Below the pieces are notes generated by a model that was not told the DNA's origin, made no database searches, and saw only the letters and a list, made by a program, of their open reading frames with translations. A program made the translations under genes and the position numbers. Shown here one piece after another: positions 24,351-32,625 of a stretch of 44,112 nucleotides of DNA; within the stretch, counting starts at the first letter, position 1; the number at the start of each line of letters is the position of its first letter. This DNA is from Lachnospiraceae bacterium UBA7179. Lineage in GTDB: Bacteria > Bacillota > Clostridia > Lachnospirales > Lachnospiraceae. Location of the stretch: contig DKVL01000091.1 in NCBI GenBank assembly GCA_002491195.1, forward strand, positions 58,810 to 102,921, in the 5' to 3' direction.

Positions 24351-25520
24351 ATGGGGGATCGAGCACAGCAGAATCAGGAGTTGGAGCTGTGGCAGGTAGT
24401 AAGCTCGTCTGGAAATGCACAAGCCAGACACGCAAGAGCAAGGAGAGCCAGCACGCAGACCAGATCTGATATGCACAAAAGGGGAAATGTATCAGGTTAC
24501 AACAGGACAAAAACAGGGAATGTAAGACCAGCGGGCACAGTGAGAGCGGAGCGTACAAGGTCGTCGGTCACAGCAGGAAATGTGAGGGTATCAAGAACAG
24601 GAGGAGCAAGGCCAACAGGGGAAATCAAGTCAGAGTATGCAGGATCGCCTGGGGCGATTCGATCAACAGGGACAGTCAGATCAGAGTATGCAGGATCGCC
24701 TAGGGCGATCCGTCCATCCGGGGGAGTCAGATCGGAATATGCAAGACCACCCGGGGGAGTCAGATCAGCAGATCCGAGACGGGTTAGGACAACACCGTCT
24801 CACAATACAAGGGCAAAAACACAGGCGCCCAAAAAGAAAAAAACGAGCAGGCGTGCACAGATCAGTCAGGTTTTAGCTTTGGCGTGGGTGGTACTAATGT
24901 GTGCTGCGATTGCATTTATGGGGAGAGTCTTTTATAAGAATACGCAAAAGAGCCATGTGGTGAAAGCGGACAAGCCAGTAGAATCGTCTGCTTCAACGAT
25001 CGTTCCAGTTGATGACAATACAAAATGGAAACCGAATATTCGGGAGGATTTTCTTACGATTAGTGAATATAACCGTCCAGGAACAAAACTTGCCTCTGTC
25101 AATAATATATTTGTGCACTATACAGCAAATCCCAAAACCTCAGCAGCACAGAACAGAAGCTATTTTGAAAATCTCGGACAAACACATGAGCGGGCCGCGA
25201 GCGCGCACTTTATTATCGGCTATGAGGGCGAGATTATACAGTGTATTCCGTTGGAAGAGGAAGCGTATGCTGTGGTAGAGCGAAATGGGGATTCCGTTTC
25301 AATAGAATGCTGCTATTTGGCGGAAGACGGCTCCTTCACACAGGAGACTTATGATTCGTTGGTGGAGATGCTTGCATGGCTGCTGGACAAATATGACTTG
25401 GAACCGCATGATATTTTGCGTCATTACGATTGTGGCGGAAAGCTCTGCCCGATTTATTACGTGAAACATGAGGATGCATGGCAGAAGCTGCTCGATGATG
25501 TGGCAAATTATACGCATTAG
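24351..25520 (+). CDS. Membrane-anchored N-acetylmuramoyl-L-alanine amidase
   Basis: A 389-residue wall amidase of the Amidase_2/PGRP type, which cuts the bond between muramic acid and the stem peptide. Residues 1-165 are a very basic Arg/Gly/Ser/Pro/Thr-rich cytoplasmic tail with tandem repeats. One membrane helix follows (~172-192). The external catalytic domain (~220-385) has the three zinc ligands His256 (V-H-Y-T-A), His358 (R-H-Y-D) and Cys366 (K-L-C-P), with H-F-I-I-G-Y-E-G in the core. ATG at 24351 has AGGAGA 7 bases upstream; a TTG 18 bases earlier is less likely. It is probably its own unit, closed by the bidirectional terminator at 25597. The long basic tail is unusual for this family and might bind nucleic acid or the membrane face. 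Confidence 0.9.
   Translation: MGDRAQQNQELELWQVVSSSGNAQARHARARRASTQTRSDMHKRGNVSGYNRTKTGNVRPAGTVRAERTRSSVTAGNVRVSRTGGARPTGEIKSEYAGSPGAIRSTGTVRSEYAGSPRAIRPSGGVRSEYARPPGGVRSADPRRVRTTPSHNTRAKTQAPKKKKTSRRAQISQVLALAWVVLMCAAIAFMGRVFYKNTQKSHVVKADKPVESSASTIVPVDDNTKWKPNIREDFLTISEYNRPGTKLASVNNIFVHYTANPKTSAAQNRSYFENLGQTHERAASAHFIIGYEGEIIQCIPLEEEAYAVVERNGDSVSIECCYLAEDGSFTQETYDSLVEMLAWLLDKYDLEPHDILRHYDCGGKLCPIYYVKHEDAWQKLLDDVANYTH
24630..24764 (+). repeat. 51-bp tandem repeats in the amidase tail
   Basis: Two full 51-base units (24630-24680, 24681-24731) and a partial third encode S-E-Y-A-G-S-P-G-A-I-R-S-T-G-T-V-R, the same with small changes, and S-E-Y-A-R-P-P-G-G-V-R. Weaker V-R/R-T-x-G copies extend upstream. 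Each full unit contains a GC-rich inverted repeat (GGATCGCC...GGCGATYC). Copy number may vary between strains. Confidence 0.7.
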
Positions 25521-25596
25521 CGATCCAGTACTCCATCCAGCCAGAAATTGCGCTGCCAGTACAGTTGCTGGCGGATGGAATATTAGTTCCTTCATA

Positions 25597-25646
25597 AATA
25601 TAAAAATACCACTGGAAAGATCAGTTTTCAGTGGTATTTTTATATT
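25597..25646. terminator. Bidirectional terminator between convergent genes
   Basis: AATATAAAAATACCACTG (25597-25614) pairs perfectly with CAGTGGTATTTTTATATT (25629-25646), and four more pairs close the loop. A-tract and T-tract flank the GC core, so it works in both directions: for the amidase (plus) and the receiver protein (minus, stop at 25650). Confidence 0.93.
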
Positions 25647-25647
25647 C

Positions 25648-26946
25648 TTAGCAATTCTGCAGGCTTGATATCACTTCCTGCTGATTAAACGGCTTGGTAA
25701 AGAATAATTCAGCGCCCTCCTTGAGTGCTTCCATAAGTTTGTCCTTCTGTCCGGCAGCGGAGATCATGGCGACCAGGGCTTCCGGATTATATTCCTTGAT
25801 CTGTTTCAGGGCCGTCACGCCGTCCATTACAGGCATTGTAATATCAAGAGTTACAATATCGGGTTCCAATTCTTTGTACAGTTCTACGCCCTCCGCACCG
25901 TTTGTTGCCTCGCCTACGACCTGATACCCATTATCGTTGAGCATTTGGATGAGTATCTTTCTGATCAGGGCAGAATCGTCAACTACGAGGACAGTGGGCA
26001 GTGATTTTGAGGTATCCACCTGAAGATTGACCTTCTTTAGATTTAGCGTATGAGGTCTGTCCCCTGGAAGAAAAGCGGTATCTGTTGAAATGATCAGGTC
26101 AAATTCCGAATCATCAATATAGACAGGCATATAGTAGGCATTCCCGGAAATCTGTTGGTTTAAGTATACTTCCGGCGGGGCCATTTCGATAAAAATATCA
26201 TCGTCGCTGAGCACAGAGTCGAAAAGTCCATTGTTCAGGTTCGCAAATTCGCAGACAGCATCATAGACTTCATCGCTGCTTGTGACCGTTACTGATTTTG
26301 CGTAATTTTTGGCAAGCTTGATGATTCCGTCGAGTTCGTTCGTGGCGCTAAAGCCAAGGAAGATATTGGAATCACCGATCGATTTCTGACCTGCAAGCAT
26401 ACTGTAGGAATATTCGGTTGCTTTTTTCATTCTGCCGAAATAGAAATTGTTGGTGACAAATCTGGTGAGATTGCGCATGACAAGACCAGCAAGATCTGTG
26501 ATGGTTGTGTCCCGCACAGTCGCAAAAAGAGGGATGATCGATTCAAAATCATCTTTTTTAACCGCATTGAGCTCCTCGTCCGTGAAACCATGCGCCTTCT
26601 GAAAACCATTTAAGTGTTCTGTGACTGCATCCATGGACAATCCTGTGGTATCAACCAGCAGCTGGAAGAACTTCATGGCTTCATCGCCCTGTTTGCCAAG
26701 GAGTTCTGATACCTGTCCATCTGTCAGATAACCAAGTTCAACGGCAATATCACCAAAACGGCGGTCCTGCTGTGTCTGCTGATGATTGATCTCCTCAGCC
26801 TGTTCTTCTGTCAGAATACCTTCCGCGACAGCAATGGTTCCCAGCTTAACGCGTGTCTTTTGTATTTCATGCTGAAAAGAATCCCGCTGTTCAATGGTAA
26901 TCACTGACTGTCCCACCAAATAGTTACTAAATAATTGTATAAACAT
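25648..26946 (-). CDS. MshEN-like / CheX-like / receiver-domain fusion protein
   Basis: A 432-residue cytoplasmic signalling protein. Residues ~33-85 hold two copies of a K/R-x-G-x-x-A-V-x-x-G-x-L-T-x-x-Q motif, like the MshEN (GspE N-terminal) fold that binds c-di-GMP in some pilus ATPases. A helical stretch follows. Residues ~180-300 resemble CheC/CheX phosphatases, with the E-x-x-N signature E233-F-A-N236 followed by L-N-N-G. Residues ~317-432 are a CheY-like receiver with acidic D323-D324, phospho-acceptor D368 and K418. There is no DNA-binding domain. GAGGTG 8 bases upstream selects ATG 26946 over a longer form starting at 26988. It lies divergent from the Tad region and may carry a signal to it; that link is by position only. 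Confidence 0.87.
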   Translation of the reverse strand: MFIQLFSNYLVGQSVITIEQRDSFQHEIQKTRVKLGTIAVAEGILTEEQAEEINHQQTQQDRRFGDIAVELGYLTDGQVSELLGKQGDEAMKFFQLLVDTTGLSMDAVTEHLNGFQKAHGFTDEELNAVKKDDFESIIPLFATVRDTTITDLAGLVMRNLTRFVTNNFYFGRMKKATEYSYSMLAGQKSIGDSNIFLGFSATNELDGIIKLAKNYAKSVTVTSSDEVYDAVCEFANLNNGLFDSVLSDDDIFIEMAPPEVYLNQQISGNAYYMPVYIDDSEFDLIISTDTAFLPGDRPHTLNLKKVNLQVDTSKSLPTVLVVDDSALIRKILIQMLNDNGYQVVGEATNGAEGVELYKELEPDIVTLDITMPVMDGVTALKQIKEYNPEALVAMISAAGQKDKLMEALKEGAELFFTKPFNQQEVISSLQNC

Positions 26947-27095
26947 AAACTCTGCACCTCGCTGTCTTATTTTGTGAAACGAATACAAGAGTAGTCGTTT
27001 CTTTTATTTTACATAATATTTGAATTTTTAACAACTATTATTTTGAATTTTTTGGATTTTTTGTTAATTTTCTACATTTTTGCTTGAAGTTGTGG

Positions 27096-27101
27096 TATGA
27101 T
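27096..27101 (+). promoter_or_regulatory. Extended -10 upstream of the prepilin-peptidase-like gene
   Basis: TATGAT (27096-27101) preceded by TGG gives an extended -10, 44 bases before the ATG at 27146. The -35 region is AT-rich without a clear match. The ~200-base divergent gap 26947-27145 is otherwise poly-A/T rich. Confidence 0.45.
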
Positions 27102-27145
27102 AAACAGAATGCTATGGACAAAGAGGTGGGTAAGGAGGAGACAAC

Positions 27146-27619
27146 ATGAAAGATATTTTAATCCGTATGGCTATTTTGTATAGTTTTTGTATCTGGGGCG
27201 CATATGCGACGACTGACATTCTACGCCTACTGAAAGGAGCGACACTTCCTGTCTGGAAGTCATCGTGTCATTGTCCAATGTGTGAGAAAAAAATCCGGCT
27301 GATTGATCAAATCCCTATTTTTTCCTATCTACATAACAGAGGGAAATGCAGAAATTGTAATAGTAAGATACCGCTAGAGGATCTGTTTTTGGAGCTTTCT
27401 ATCATAATAGGTTTTACAATACTTGCACTGTGTATGGATTTTTCGTGGCAGTGCCTAGTGACCTGTTGCGCCGCTTACGAAATGCTGAAAGTGGGCTGTC
27501 TTCTTGTATTTGGCGTCAGGAAAGATCAATTCATCAAAAATCTGTTCTATTCGCTCCTTTCTAATCTGCTGATCTTTATGATGATATCAGTTCTCTTTTT
27601 ATTGCGATATATTGGTTAA
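27146..27619 (+). CDS. Prepilin-peptidase N-terminal-domain protein, no catalytic Asp
   Basis: A 157-residue membrane protein. After a first membrane helix (~5-22) comes the four-Cys zinc-binding region of A24 prepilin peptidases: C-P-M-C (~50-53), D-Q-I-P-I-F-S-Y-L, R-G-K-C-R-N-C and the Glu of L-E-L-S. Two or three further membrane segments follow, but neither of the two aspartates of A24 peptidases (G-x-G-D and the first-Asp helix) is present. In usual prepilin peptidases this domain is fused to the catalytic part and contributes to methylation of the pilin N-terminus. Here the catalytic part may be the separate 36617 gene. GGAGG precedes the ATG by 9 bases. It meets the XRE gene tail-to-tail with a 4-base overlap. 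Confidence 0.85.
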   Translation: MKDILIRMAILYSFCIWGAYATTDILRLLKGATLPVWKSSCHCPMCEKKIRLIDQIPIFSYLHNRGKCRNCNSKIPLEDLFLELSIIIGFTILALCMDFSWQCLVTCCAAYEMLKVGCLLVFGVRKDQFIKNLFYSLLSNLLIFMMISVLFLLRYIG

Positions 27620-27957
27620 TCCTGTTTGGCGGATGACAAATGTTTGATCTCATGCAATATTGTTGTGACATGCTCTAGCTGTTCGTTTGAAAAGGAATTA
27701 AGGACTTCGATACTCATATCTTTATCGAAGCCTTTTTTATGTCCAAGTATAATATAATCTGCTGAAACATTCATGGAAGTGCATATCTTATATAGAGTCT
27801 TGGCAGTCAGGCTCTTTTTGCCACGCTCCACGTCCGCGAGAAAACTAACAGAAATATCACATTTTTCACTAAATTTTTCCCTTGAAAGATTCATGGATTC
27901 GCGTACTTCGCGTATCCTGAGACCTACGATCAGATTATAGTCCTTCGCTAACGCCAT
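27616..27957 (-). CDS. XRE-family regulator, divergent from the Tad operon
   Basis: A 113-residue transcription regulator. Residues ~8-68 are a Cro/C1-type helix-turn-helix (L-R-I-R-E-V-R-E-S-M-N-L-S-R-E-K-F, S-V-S-F-L-A-D-V-E-R-G-K-K, L-Y-K-I-C). The C-terminal ~45 residues form a charged helix pair, probably for dimerisation. Start ATG 27957 has GAGG 6 bases upstream; upstream in-frame ATGs at 27969 and 28014 are less well placed. Its start faces the start of the Tad genes, and the region between carries two copies of a palindrome at the -35 of the Tad promoter, so it is the natural candidate repressor of the pilus locus and of itself. Confidence 0.87.
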   Translation of the reverse strand: MALAKDYNLIVGLRIREVRESMNLSREKFSEKCDISVSFLADVERGKKSLTAKTLYKICTSMNVSADYIILGHKKGFDKDMSIEVLNSFSNEQLEHVTTILHEIKHLSSAKQD

Positions 27958-27998
27958 ATCATTCCTCATTTCTGAACTTGAATACACTTTAATGCTTA

Positions 27999-28096
27999 AA
28001 GATAAGTATAGCAATATAATTATCTTATAAATATACTCTATAGAATATGATATAATACTCTATAGAGTTGACAAAAAAGAATAAAAATAGTATAAT
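27999..28096 (+). promoter_or_regulatory. Tad operon promoter with tandem palindromic operators
   Basis: TTGACA (28068-28073), 17-base spacer, TATAAT (28091-28096): perfect consensus. The palindrome ACTCTATAGAGT (28057-28068) ends on the first base of the -35, and a near-identical ACTCTATAGAAT lies at 28035-28046, 22 bases (two helical turns) away. Further left AAGATAA/TTATCTT (27999-28005/28020-28026) is another inverted repeat near the XRE start. This is the layout of a repressor-controlled promoter. Confidence 0.85.
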
Positions 28097-28138
28097 TTCT
28101 ATAAAATTTTTGTGTAAGAAAGTTATAGGAGAAAAAGT

Positions 28139-29185
28139 ATGCTGATTAAGATAGGTGTAGCAGATGATGATCGGGAATATGTCAGGCGGCTTGTGTATGG
28201 GTTGGAGCGTTATAGCAGCAGTATGAGCATTTCTGTGTATACGGAGACAGAAAGCTTAGAAAATGCATTACAGACAAAGCGGTTCGATATCCTGCTGTTT
28301 GAACCACATGTTTATAATGGTCAGATACCACTCTCAAAGCATACTGCAGCAATCCTGCTGTACGATGAAGAGGAAACGATGCCAGATGCCTGCAAGGGAT
28401 TTGCAAAGATCAAGAAGTATCAGCAGATCAGCAGTATCTATCACGAAATGTTAGAGCAGTATGCGGAAGTATGCGGAAACTATGGAATGATCGGAGACAA
28501 CAGGACAAAGAAAATCTTATTCTATTCCCCGATCGGGGGAAGTGGCAAAACTACGCTTTCGCTGGCGACGGCAGCAAGTCTTGCCCAACGAAATCATTCG
28601 GTATTGTATATTAATCTGGAGGAAATTGCTTCAGATAGCTGTTTCCTGCCACAGTCAGACAAGAAAGGATTGTCAGAACTTTTGGAACGGCTGGATTCAG
28701 AAATTAACTTTTCTTTTAAACTTCAGGGATTGATGAATACGAAAATGGAGAACTTCTATTACTTAAATCATTTTGAATCTCCCAATGATATATATGAGAT
28801 GAAGGCAGATGAGTTGGAGAAACTCGTTACAGTTATAAATAATACAGGGGTGTGCGAATATCTGATCATTGATGGGGGAATATCGCTGGATTCGAAGACA
28901 ATGACGCTATTTGAATGTGTGGATAAGATTGTGTTGGTCGAGAAATCCGATGAGGCTGCAAAAGCAAAAATGCAATGTTTTTTAAGGCAGCTGCACATCT
29001 TGAACGAATATGCGGACAAAATGCTGCGTGTGCTCAACTTCGGAACAGAGTGCGGCAGCGCTCTGAAAATGAAGATGCCGATTGTGGAAGTCGTGCAGCG
29101 GGTAAGAAGTATGGAGATGGAGAAAATTATCCTATCGATTGCAGGCGGCGGATTGAATCGTCTGTTAAATTTGTTTGCGGATTAG
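28139..29185 (+). CDS. CpaE/TadZ-like pilus-localisation ATPase
   Basis: A 348-residue protein with an N-terminal receiver-like fold (~1-115: D-D-D and a hydrophobic core, but phospho-site not conserved) and a C-terminal MinD/ParA-type ATPase. The deviant Walker A is G-G-S-G-K-T-T near 136-142, followed by the usual membrane-facing ATPase core with L-I-I-D-G-G. This matches CpaE/TadZ, which places the Tad machine in the cell. AGGAGA lies 8 bases before the ATG, directly after the operator-controlled promoter. It is first in the Tad operon; tadA follows 19 bases on. Confidence 0.87.
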   Translation: MLIKIGVADDDREYVRRLVYGLERYSSSMSISVYTETESLENALQTKRFDILLFEPHVYNGQIPLSKHTAAILLYDEEETMPDACKGFAKIKKYQQISSIYHEMLEQYAEVCGNYGMIGDNRTKKILFYSPIGGSGKTTLSLATAASLAQRNHSVLYINLEEIASDSCFLPQSDKKGLSELLERLDSEINFSFKLQGLMNTKMENFYYLNHFESPNDIYEMKADELEKLVTVINNTGVCEYLIIDGGISLDSKTMTLFECVDKIVLVEKSDEAAKAKMQCFLRQLHILNEYADKMLRVLNFGTECGSALKMKMPIVEVVQRVRSMEMEKIILSIAGGGLNRLLNLFAD

Positions 29186-29204
29186 CGTATGTGAGGGATG
29201 GCGG

Positions 29205-30482
29205 ATGAGGGATTTTTTTACAGAAGAGGTTGCGAATATTCGAGAAATGCTCACGCAGGATCCAAGTTATTCTGAGCTGTCTGACAGCGACTTGAAAGAA
29301 CGGATCACAAAGATGTTTGAAATGCGGATACAGGATGTCAATACAAAGGATCCGGCGGTGGCAGGATATTATACATCGCTTTCGTATCGGACCAAACGAA
29401 GCATCGAGGACACTGTATTTGAATCGATTAGAGGACTGGGAATATTAGGAAAGATTATTTCCGACAAGACGATTACAGAGGTTATGATCAATGGGTATGA
29501 CTGCATTTTCGTAGAGCGTGACGGCAGACTGCAGAGACTTGATGAGAAGTTTGAGAGTCAGGAGAAATTGAGGAACATTATCACGAAGTTTGTACAGGAT
29601 ATGGGAAGGTCTGTAAATGAAAGCAATCCGATCGTGGACAGCAGGCTGGCTGATGGTTCGCGTGTAAATGTCGTGCTAGATCCAATTGCCCTGAATGGAC
29701 CGATCGTGACGATCAGAAGATTCCCGGAGGAGGGAATGACAATCAAGAAACTGATCGGATATGGCTCAATCACGACGGAGGCAGCAGTGTTTCTTGAAAA
29801 ACTGGTACAGGCAAAATATAACATTTTCATCAGCGGCGGTACTGGTTCAGGAAAGACTACTTTCCTGAACGCATTGTCAAATTATATTCCATCAGACGAA
29901 CGTGTCATCACGATCGAAGATTCGGCGGAGCTGCAGATTCGGAATGTGCCGAATCTGGTGCGTCTCGAGACGAGGAATGCGAACTCTGCCGGCGCGGGCG
30001 GAATCAGTATGCGGGATCTGATCAAGTCGGCACTGCGTATGCGTCCTGAACGAATCGTCGTGGGTGAAGTCAGGGGGGCGGAGGCTCTTGACATGCTGCA
30101 GGCCATGAACACAGGGCACGACGGTTCACTGAGCACAGGTCATGCCAATTCCGCACAGGATATGCTAAGCCGACTGGAAACAATGGTGCTGAGTGGTTCG
30201 CCGGGTCTGCCGCTTGAGGCGATACGGCAGCAGATTGCTTCCGCCGTAGATATCATCATTCATTTGTCGAGAATGCGGGACAAGACGAGAAAGACAATGG
30301 AGATTACAGAAGTGGTTGGAATGGATGACAGGGGAAGGATTATTCTGAATCCAATTTATCAGTTTGAGGAAGATGAACATACGACTGTCAGGAAGGTATC
30401 TGGAAGCCTGCGGCGGACAGAGAATAAAATGGTGCATCCGGATAAATTTATCGGCACGGGAATTTATGATTATTTAAATTAA
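29205..30482 (+). CDS. tadA: Tad pilus assembly ATPase (CpaF/TadA)
   Basis: A 425-residue type II/IV secretion ATPase that powers pilus assembly. Walker A is S-G-G-T-G-S-G-K-T-T at ~210-219. The Asp box (E-D-S-A-E-L), Walker B region (R-I-V-V-G-E-V-R-G-A-E) and His box (T-G-H-D-G-S-L-S-T-G-H-A-N-S) follow in order, as in CpaF. ATG 29205 has GAGGG 7 bases upstream; the longer frame from 29175 would overlap the previous gene. Part of the Tad operon, with the platform genes tadB and tadC next. Confidence 0.94.
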   Translation: MRDFFTEEVANIREMLTQDPSYSELSDSDLKERITKMFEMRIQDVNTKDPAVAGYYTSLSYRTKRSIEDTVFESIRGLGILGKIISDKTITEVMINGYDCIFVERDGRLQRLDEKFESQEKLRNIITKFVQDMGRSVNESNPIVDSRLADGSRVNVVLDPIALNGPIVTIRRFPEEGMTIKKLIGYGSITTEAAVFLEKLVQAKYNIFISGGTGSGKTTFLNALSNYIPSDERVITIEDSAELQIRNVPNLVRLETRNANSAGAGGISMRDLIKSALRMRPERIVVGEVRGAEALDMLQAMNTGHDGSLSTGHANSAQDMLSRLETMVLSGSPGLPLEAIRQQIASAVDIIIHLSRMRDKTRKTMEITEVVGMDDRGRIILNPIYQFEEDEHTTVRKVSGSLRRTENKMVHPDKFIGTGIYDYLN

Positions 30483-30501
30483 AGATAGAAGGTGGGGTAA
30501 C

Positions 30502-31248
30502 ATGCCAGTTTATACCAAATGCAACATGACAAAAATGCAGCACATATTGACATATATTGTCAGCGGGGCGCTTTTGTCTGTGGTAATGTATCTGTTTTAT
30601 CATATTGTAGTGTTGTCCGCGATTGTCGGTTTTGCTGGAGCATTCGTGATCGAAAAGATGTTTGCATATAGAACAATAGAAAAACGACAGAGAGAGCTTC
30701 GGCTGCAGTTTAAGGAATTTCTGGAATCCATGAGTGTGGCGGTCGGCGCTGGGAATGTGGAGGTTCATGCGATCAAGTCGGCATTGAAAGATTTACGGAT
30801 TGCCTACAATGAGGATGCGGACATCGTAAAAGAAGTTGAGAATATTCTGATGCAGTATGAAAAAGGCGGAAAACTGCTAAAGGATTTATTTCAGGATTTT
30901 GCTGACAGAAGCGGCATTGATGATATCCAGAGTTTTGCCACGATCTATGCTGTCATAGAAGGAAAAAGCGACAGGTTTGGTGATATTTTGATGCAGACAC
31001 AGGGGATTATCGGGGATAAGATTGCAATTGAGCAGGAGATTCAGACAGTGATCACATCAGCAAAGTCAGAGACAAATATGATGATTGTAATGCCAGTCAT
31101 TATCGTTGTGGCGATGTCTGGTATGGGCGGAGGACTGATGGATGCGCTGTTTAGTACGATGGTCGGGCATCTTGTTGCAACGGCTGCAATTGTGATTTTT
31201 GCAGCTTCGTATATATATGCAGTAAAGGTCAGCGACGTTAAAGTATAG
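30502..31248 (+). CDS. tadB: Tad pilus platform protein TadB-like
   Basis: A 248-residue inner-membrane platform protein of the T2SSF (GspF) fold. Two membrane helices at ~13-50, a cytoplasmic helical bundle (~60-185, with F-K-E-F-L-E-S-M-S-V-A-V-G-A-G-N), and two further helices at ~190-240. This matches TadB, which with TadC couples the ATPase to pilin extrusion. GAAGGTGGGG precedes the ATG. It lies between tadA and tadC, the standard order. Confidence 0.88.
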   Translation: MPVYTKCNMTKMQHILTYIVSGALLSVVMYLFYHIVVLSAIVGFAGAFVIEKMFAYRTIEKRQRELRLQFKEFLESMSVAVGAGNVEVHAIKSALKDLRIAYNEDADIVKEVENILMQYEKGGKLLKDLFQDFADRSGIDDIQSFATIYAVIEGKSDRFGDILMQTQGIIGDKIAIEQEIQTVITSAKSETNMMIVMPVIIVVAMSGMGGGLMDALFSTMVGHLVATAAIVIFAASYIYAVKVSDVKV

Positions 31249-31270
31249 AGGTGGAAAGGAAACAGATGAT

Positions 31271-32323
31271 ATGATAATGATACTCTGTATGGTTTTAGGT
31301 ACAATTGCATTTGTTGTGTTTTTATATCTGTTTCTATCTGCAGATGAGAATATCGTAAATATGATGATAGAAAGCTGCATAGAAACGCAGAACGAAGAAA
31401 TCAAGACTGTGCGCATGGAGATGGAACGGCTGGCGGAAAAGGCAAAGCGACTGGGTAATCTTGAGGATAAGAAAATAAAAAAAAATGCGAAAAAACTGAA
31501 AAAAAGATATGACAATGCGCAGAAGCTGCTGGAGACATATCAAAATAGAAAGATCAGCGGTCTGGATATGATCCCTATTGTGGGATATCGGCTGATGCAG
31601 CTCTTGAAATGGGATTCGACCAATGAGACAGTAAAAAATCTCTACAAGAAATGCTGCCATTTTCAGGAAAGGAAAGAGGCAATGCACCACACCTATTATC
31701 TGTTGGGGGCACTGTTTGGATATGTGTTTATAGGGATTGGGGCGTTCTTTGTGATTCTTGCCATTACTTTGTCACTCGGCATGGGACAGAGAGGTGTAAT
31801 TGTCGCGTTGATAGCACTTGTGGTGTTTGGCGTGCTTGGCTATGTGCCTTATGATAATGTAAGCGCTACTGTACTAAAACGTGAGGAGGAGATCAGCAAT
31901 GAATTTCCACAAGTGGTCTCAAAACTGGCCTTGCTGACTGTTGCCGGCATGGAGGTGAGCCAGGCGTGGAGAATCGCAGGGCAGAGCGGCGAGGGCACAT
32001 TGTACGACGAGATGAACCGTGTCATGTTGGACTTACATAACAATGTTTCGCCTGTGGAGGCGTATTCCAGGTTTATCCAGAGATGTGACAACAAATATAC
32101 GACGAAACTGGGTACATCTATTATACAAAATACATCAAAGGGCAATTCGGAGATCGTAGGTCTGTTCAAGTCATTAAACGATGAGAGCTGGATGGAGCAC
32201 AAACACAGTGCGAGGCGGATGGGAGAGAAAATTCAGTCGAAGCTTCTGATCCCAACGATTCTCATGTTTGTTGGTATCTTGATTCTGGTTATTGTACCCG
32301 TGATGAGTGGCTTTAGTTTGTAA
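31271..32323 (+). CDS. tadC: Tad pilus platform protein TadC-like
   Basis: A 350-residue platform protein. One N-terminal membrane helix, then a charged coiled-coil-like stretch (~35-85, rich in K/E), two membrane helices near 140-195, a T2SSF helical bundle (E-F-P-Q-V-V-S-K-L-A-L-L-T-V-A-G-M-E-V near 214-232) and a final membrane helix. Together this fits TadC. It follows tadB by 22 bases and the small pilin is next, so it belongs to the same transcript. Confidence 0.88.
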   Translation: MIMILCMVLGTIAFVVFLYLFLSADENIVNMMIESCIETQNEEIKTVRMEMERLAEKAKRLGNLEDKKIKKNAKKLKKRYDNAQKLLETYQNRKISGLDMIPIVGYRLMQLLKWDSTNETVKNLYKKCCHFQERKEAMHHTYYLLGALFGYVFIGIGAFFVILAITLSLGMGQRGVIVALIALVVFGVLGYVPYDNVSATVLKREEEISNEFPQVVSKLALLTVAGMEVSQAWRIAGQSGEGTLYDEMNRVMLDLHNNVSPVEAYSRFIQRCDNKYTTKLGTSIIQNTSKGNSEIVGLFKSLNDESWMEHKHSARRMGEKIQSKLLIPTILMFVGILILVIVPVMSGFSL

Positions 32324-32372
32324 TACGGGTAATATAACATATATTTTTAATGGAGCAAAGGAGGGAAAGCAT

Positions 32373-32594
32373 ATGATGCAGTTTTTGGATAATCTAATGA
32401 TAGGCTTTAAGTGCCGTGCTGTGAAAGCTGCTGAGCGCTTTGAGGAGGAGTCGGGTGTATCTTCATTTGTGGCGACAATCTTGTTGATTGTGATTGTTGT
32501 GGCACTTACAGCTTTATTCTGGACAAACATTAAAGAGTGGTTTACAACGACTTGGGAAAACATAACAAAAAGTGCGGATCCAATCGGAAAATAA
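32373..32594 (+). CDS. Flp-type pilin (Flp1-like)
   Basis: A 73-residue small pilin candidate. A basic N-terminal segment of ~30 residues ends in E-E-E-S-G-V-S-S-F, followed by one hydrophobic helix (V-A-T-I-L-L-I-V-I-V-V-A-L-T-A-L-F) and a short polar tail. This is the layout of Flp1-like/flagellin-like pilins; processing would be expected at the G before the helix. The frame is open from 32307, but AAGGAGGG (32358-32365) fixes the ATG at 32373. It is the likely major subunit of the pilus and lies right after the platform genes. Confidence 0.85.
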   Translation: MMQFLDNLMIGFKCRAVKAAERFEEESGVSSFVATILLIVIVVALTALFWTNIKEWFTTTWENITKSADPIGK

Positions 32595-32625
32595 CCATAG
32601 TTAGACATTAAAATGGAGGTATAGA

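Noticed and set aside
24630..24764. CRISPR-like repeat array
   Set aside because: The 51-bp repeats are in frame, abut directly without spacers and encode a protein tail.
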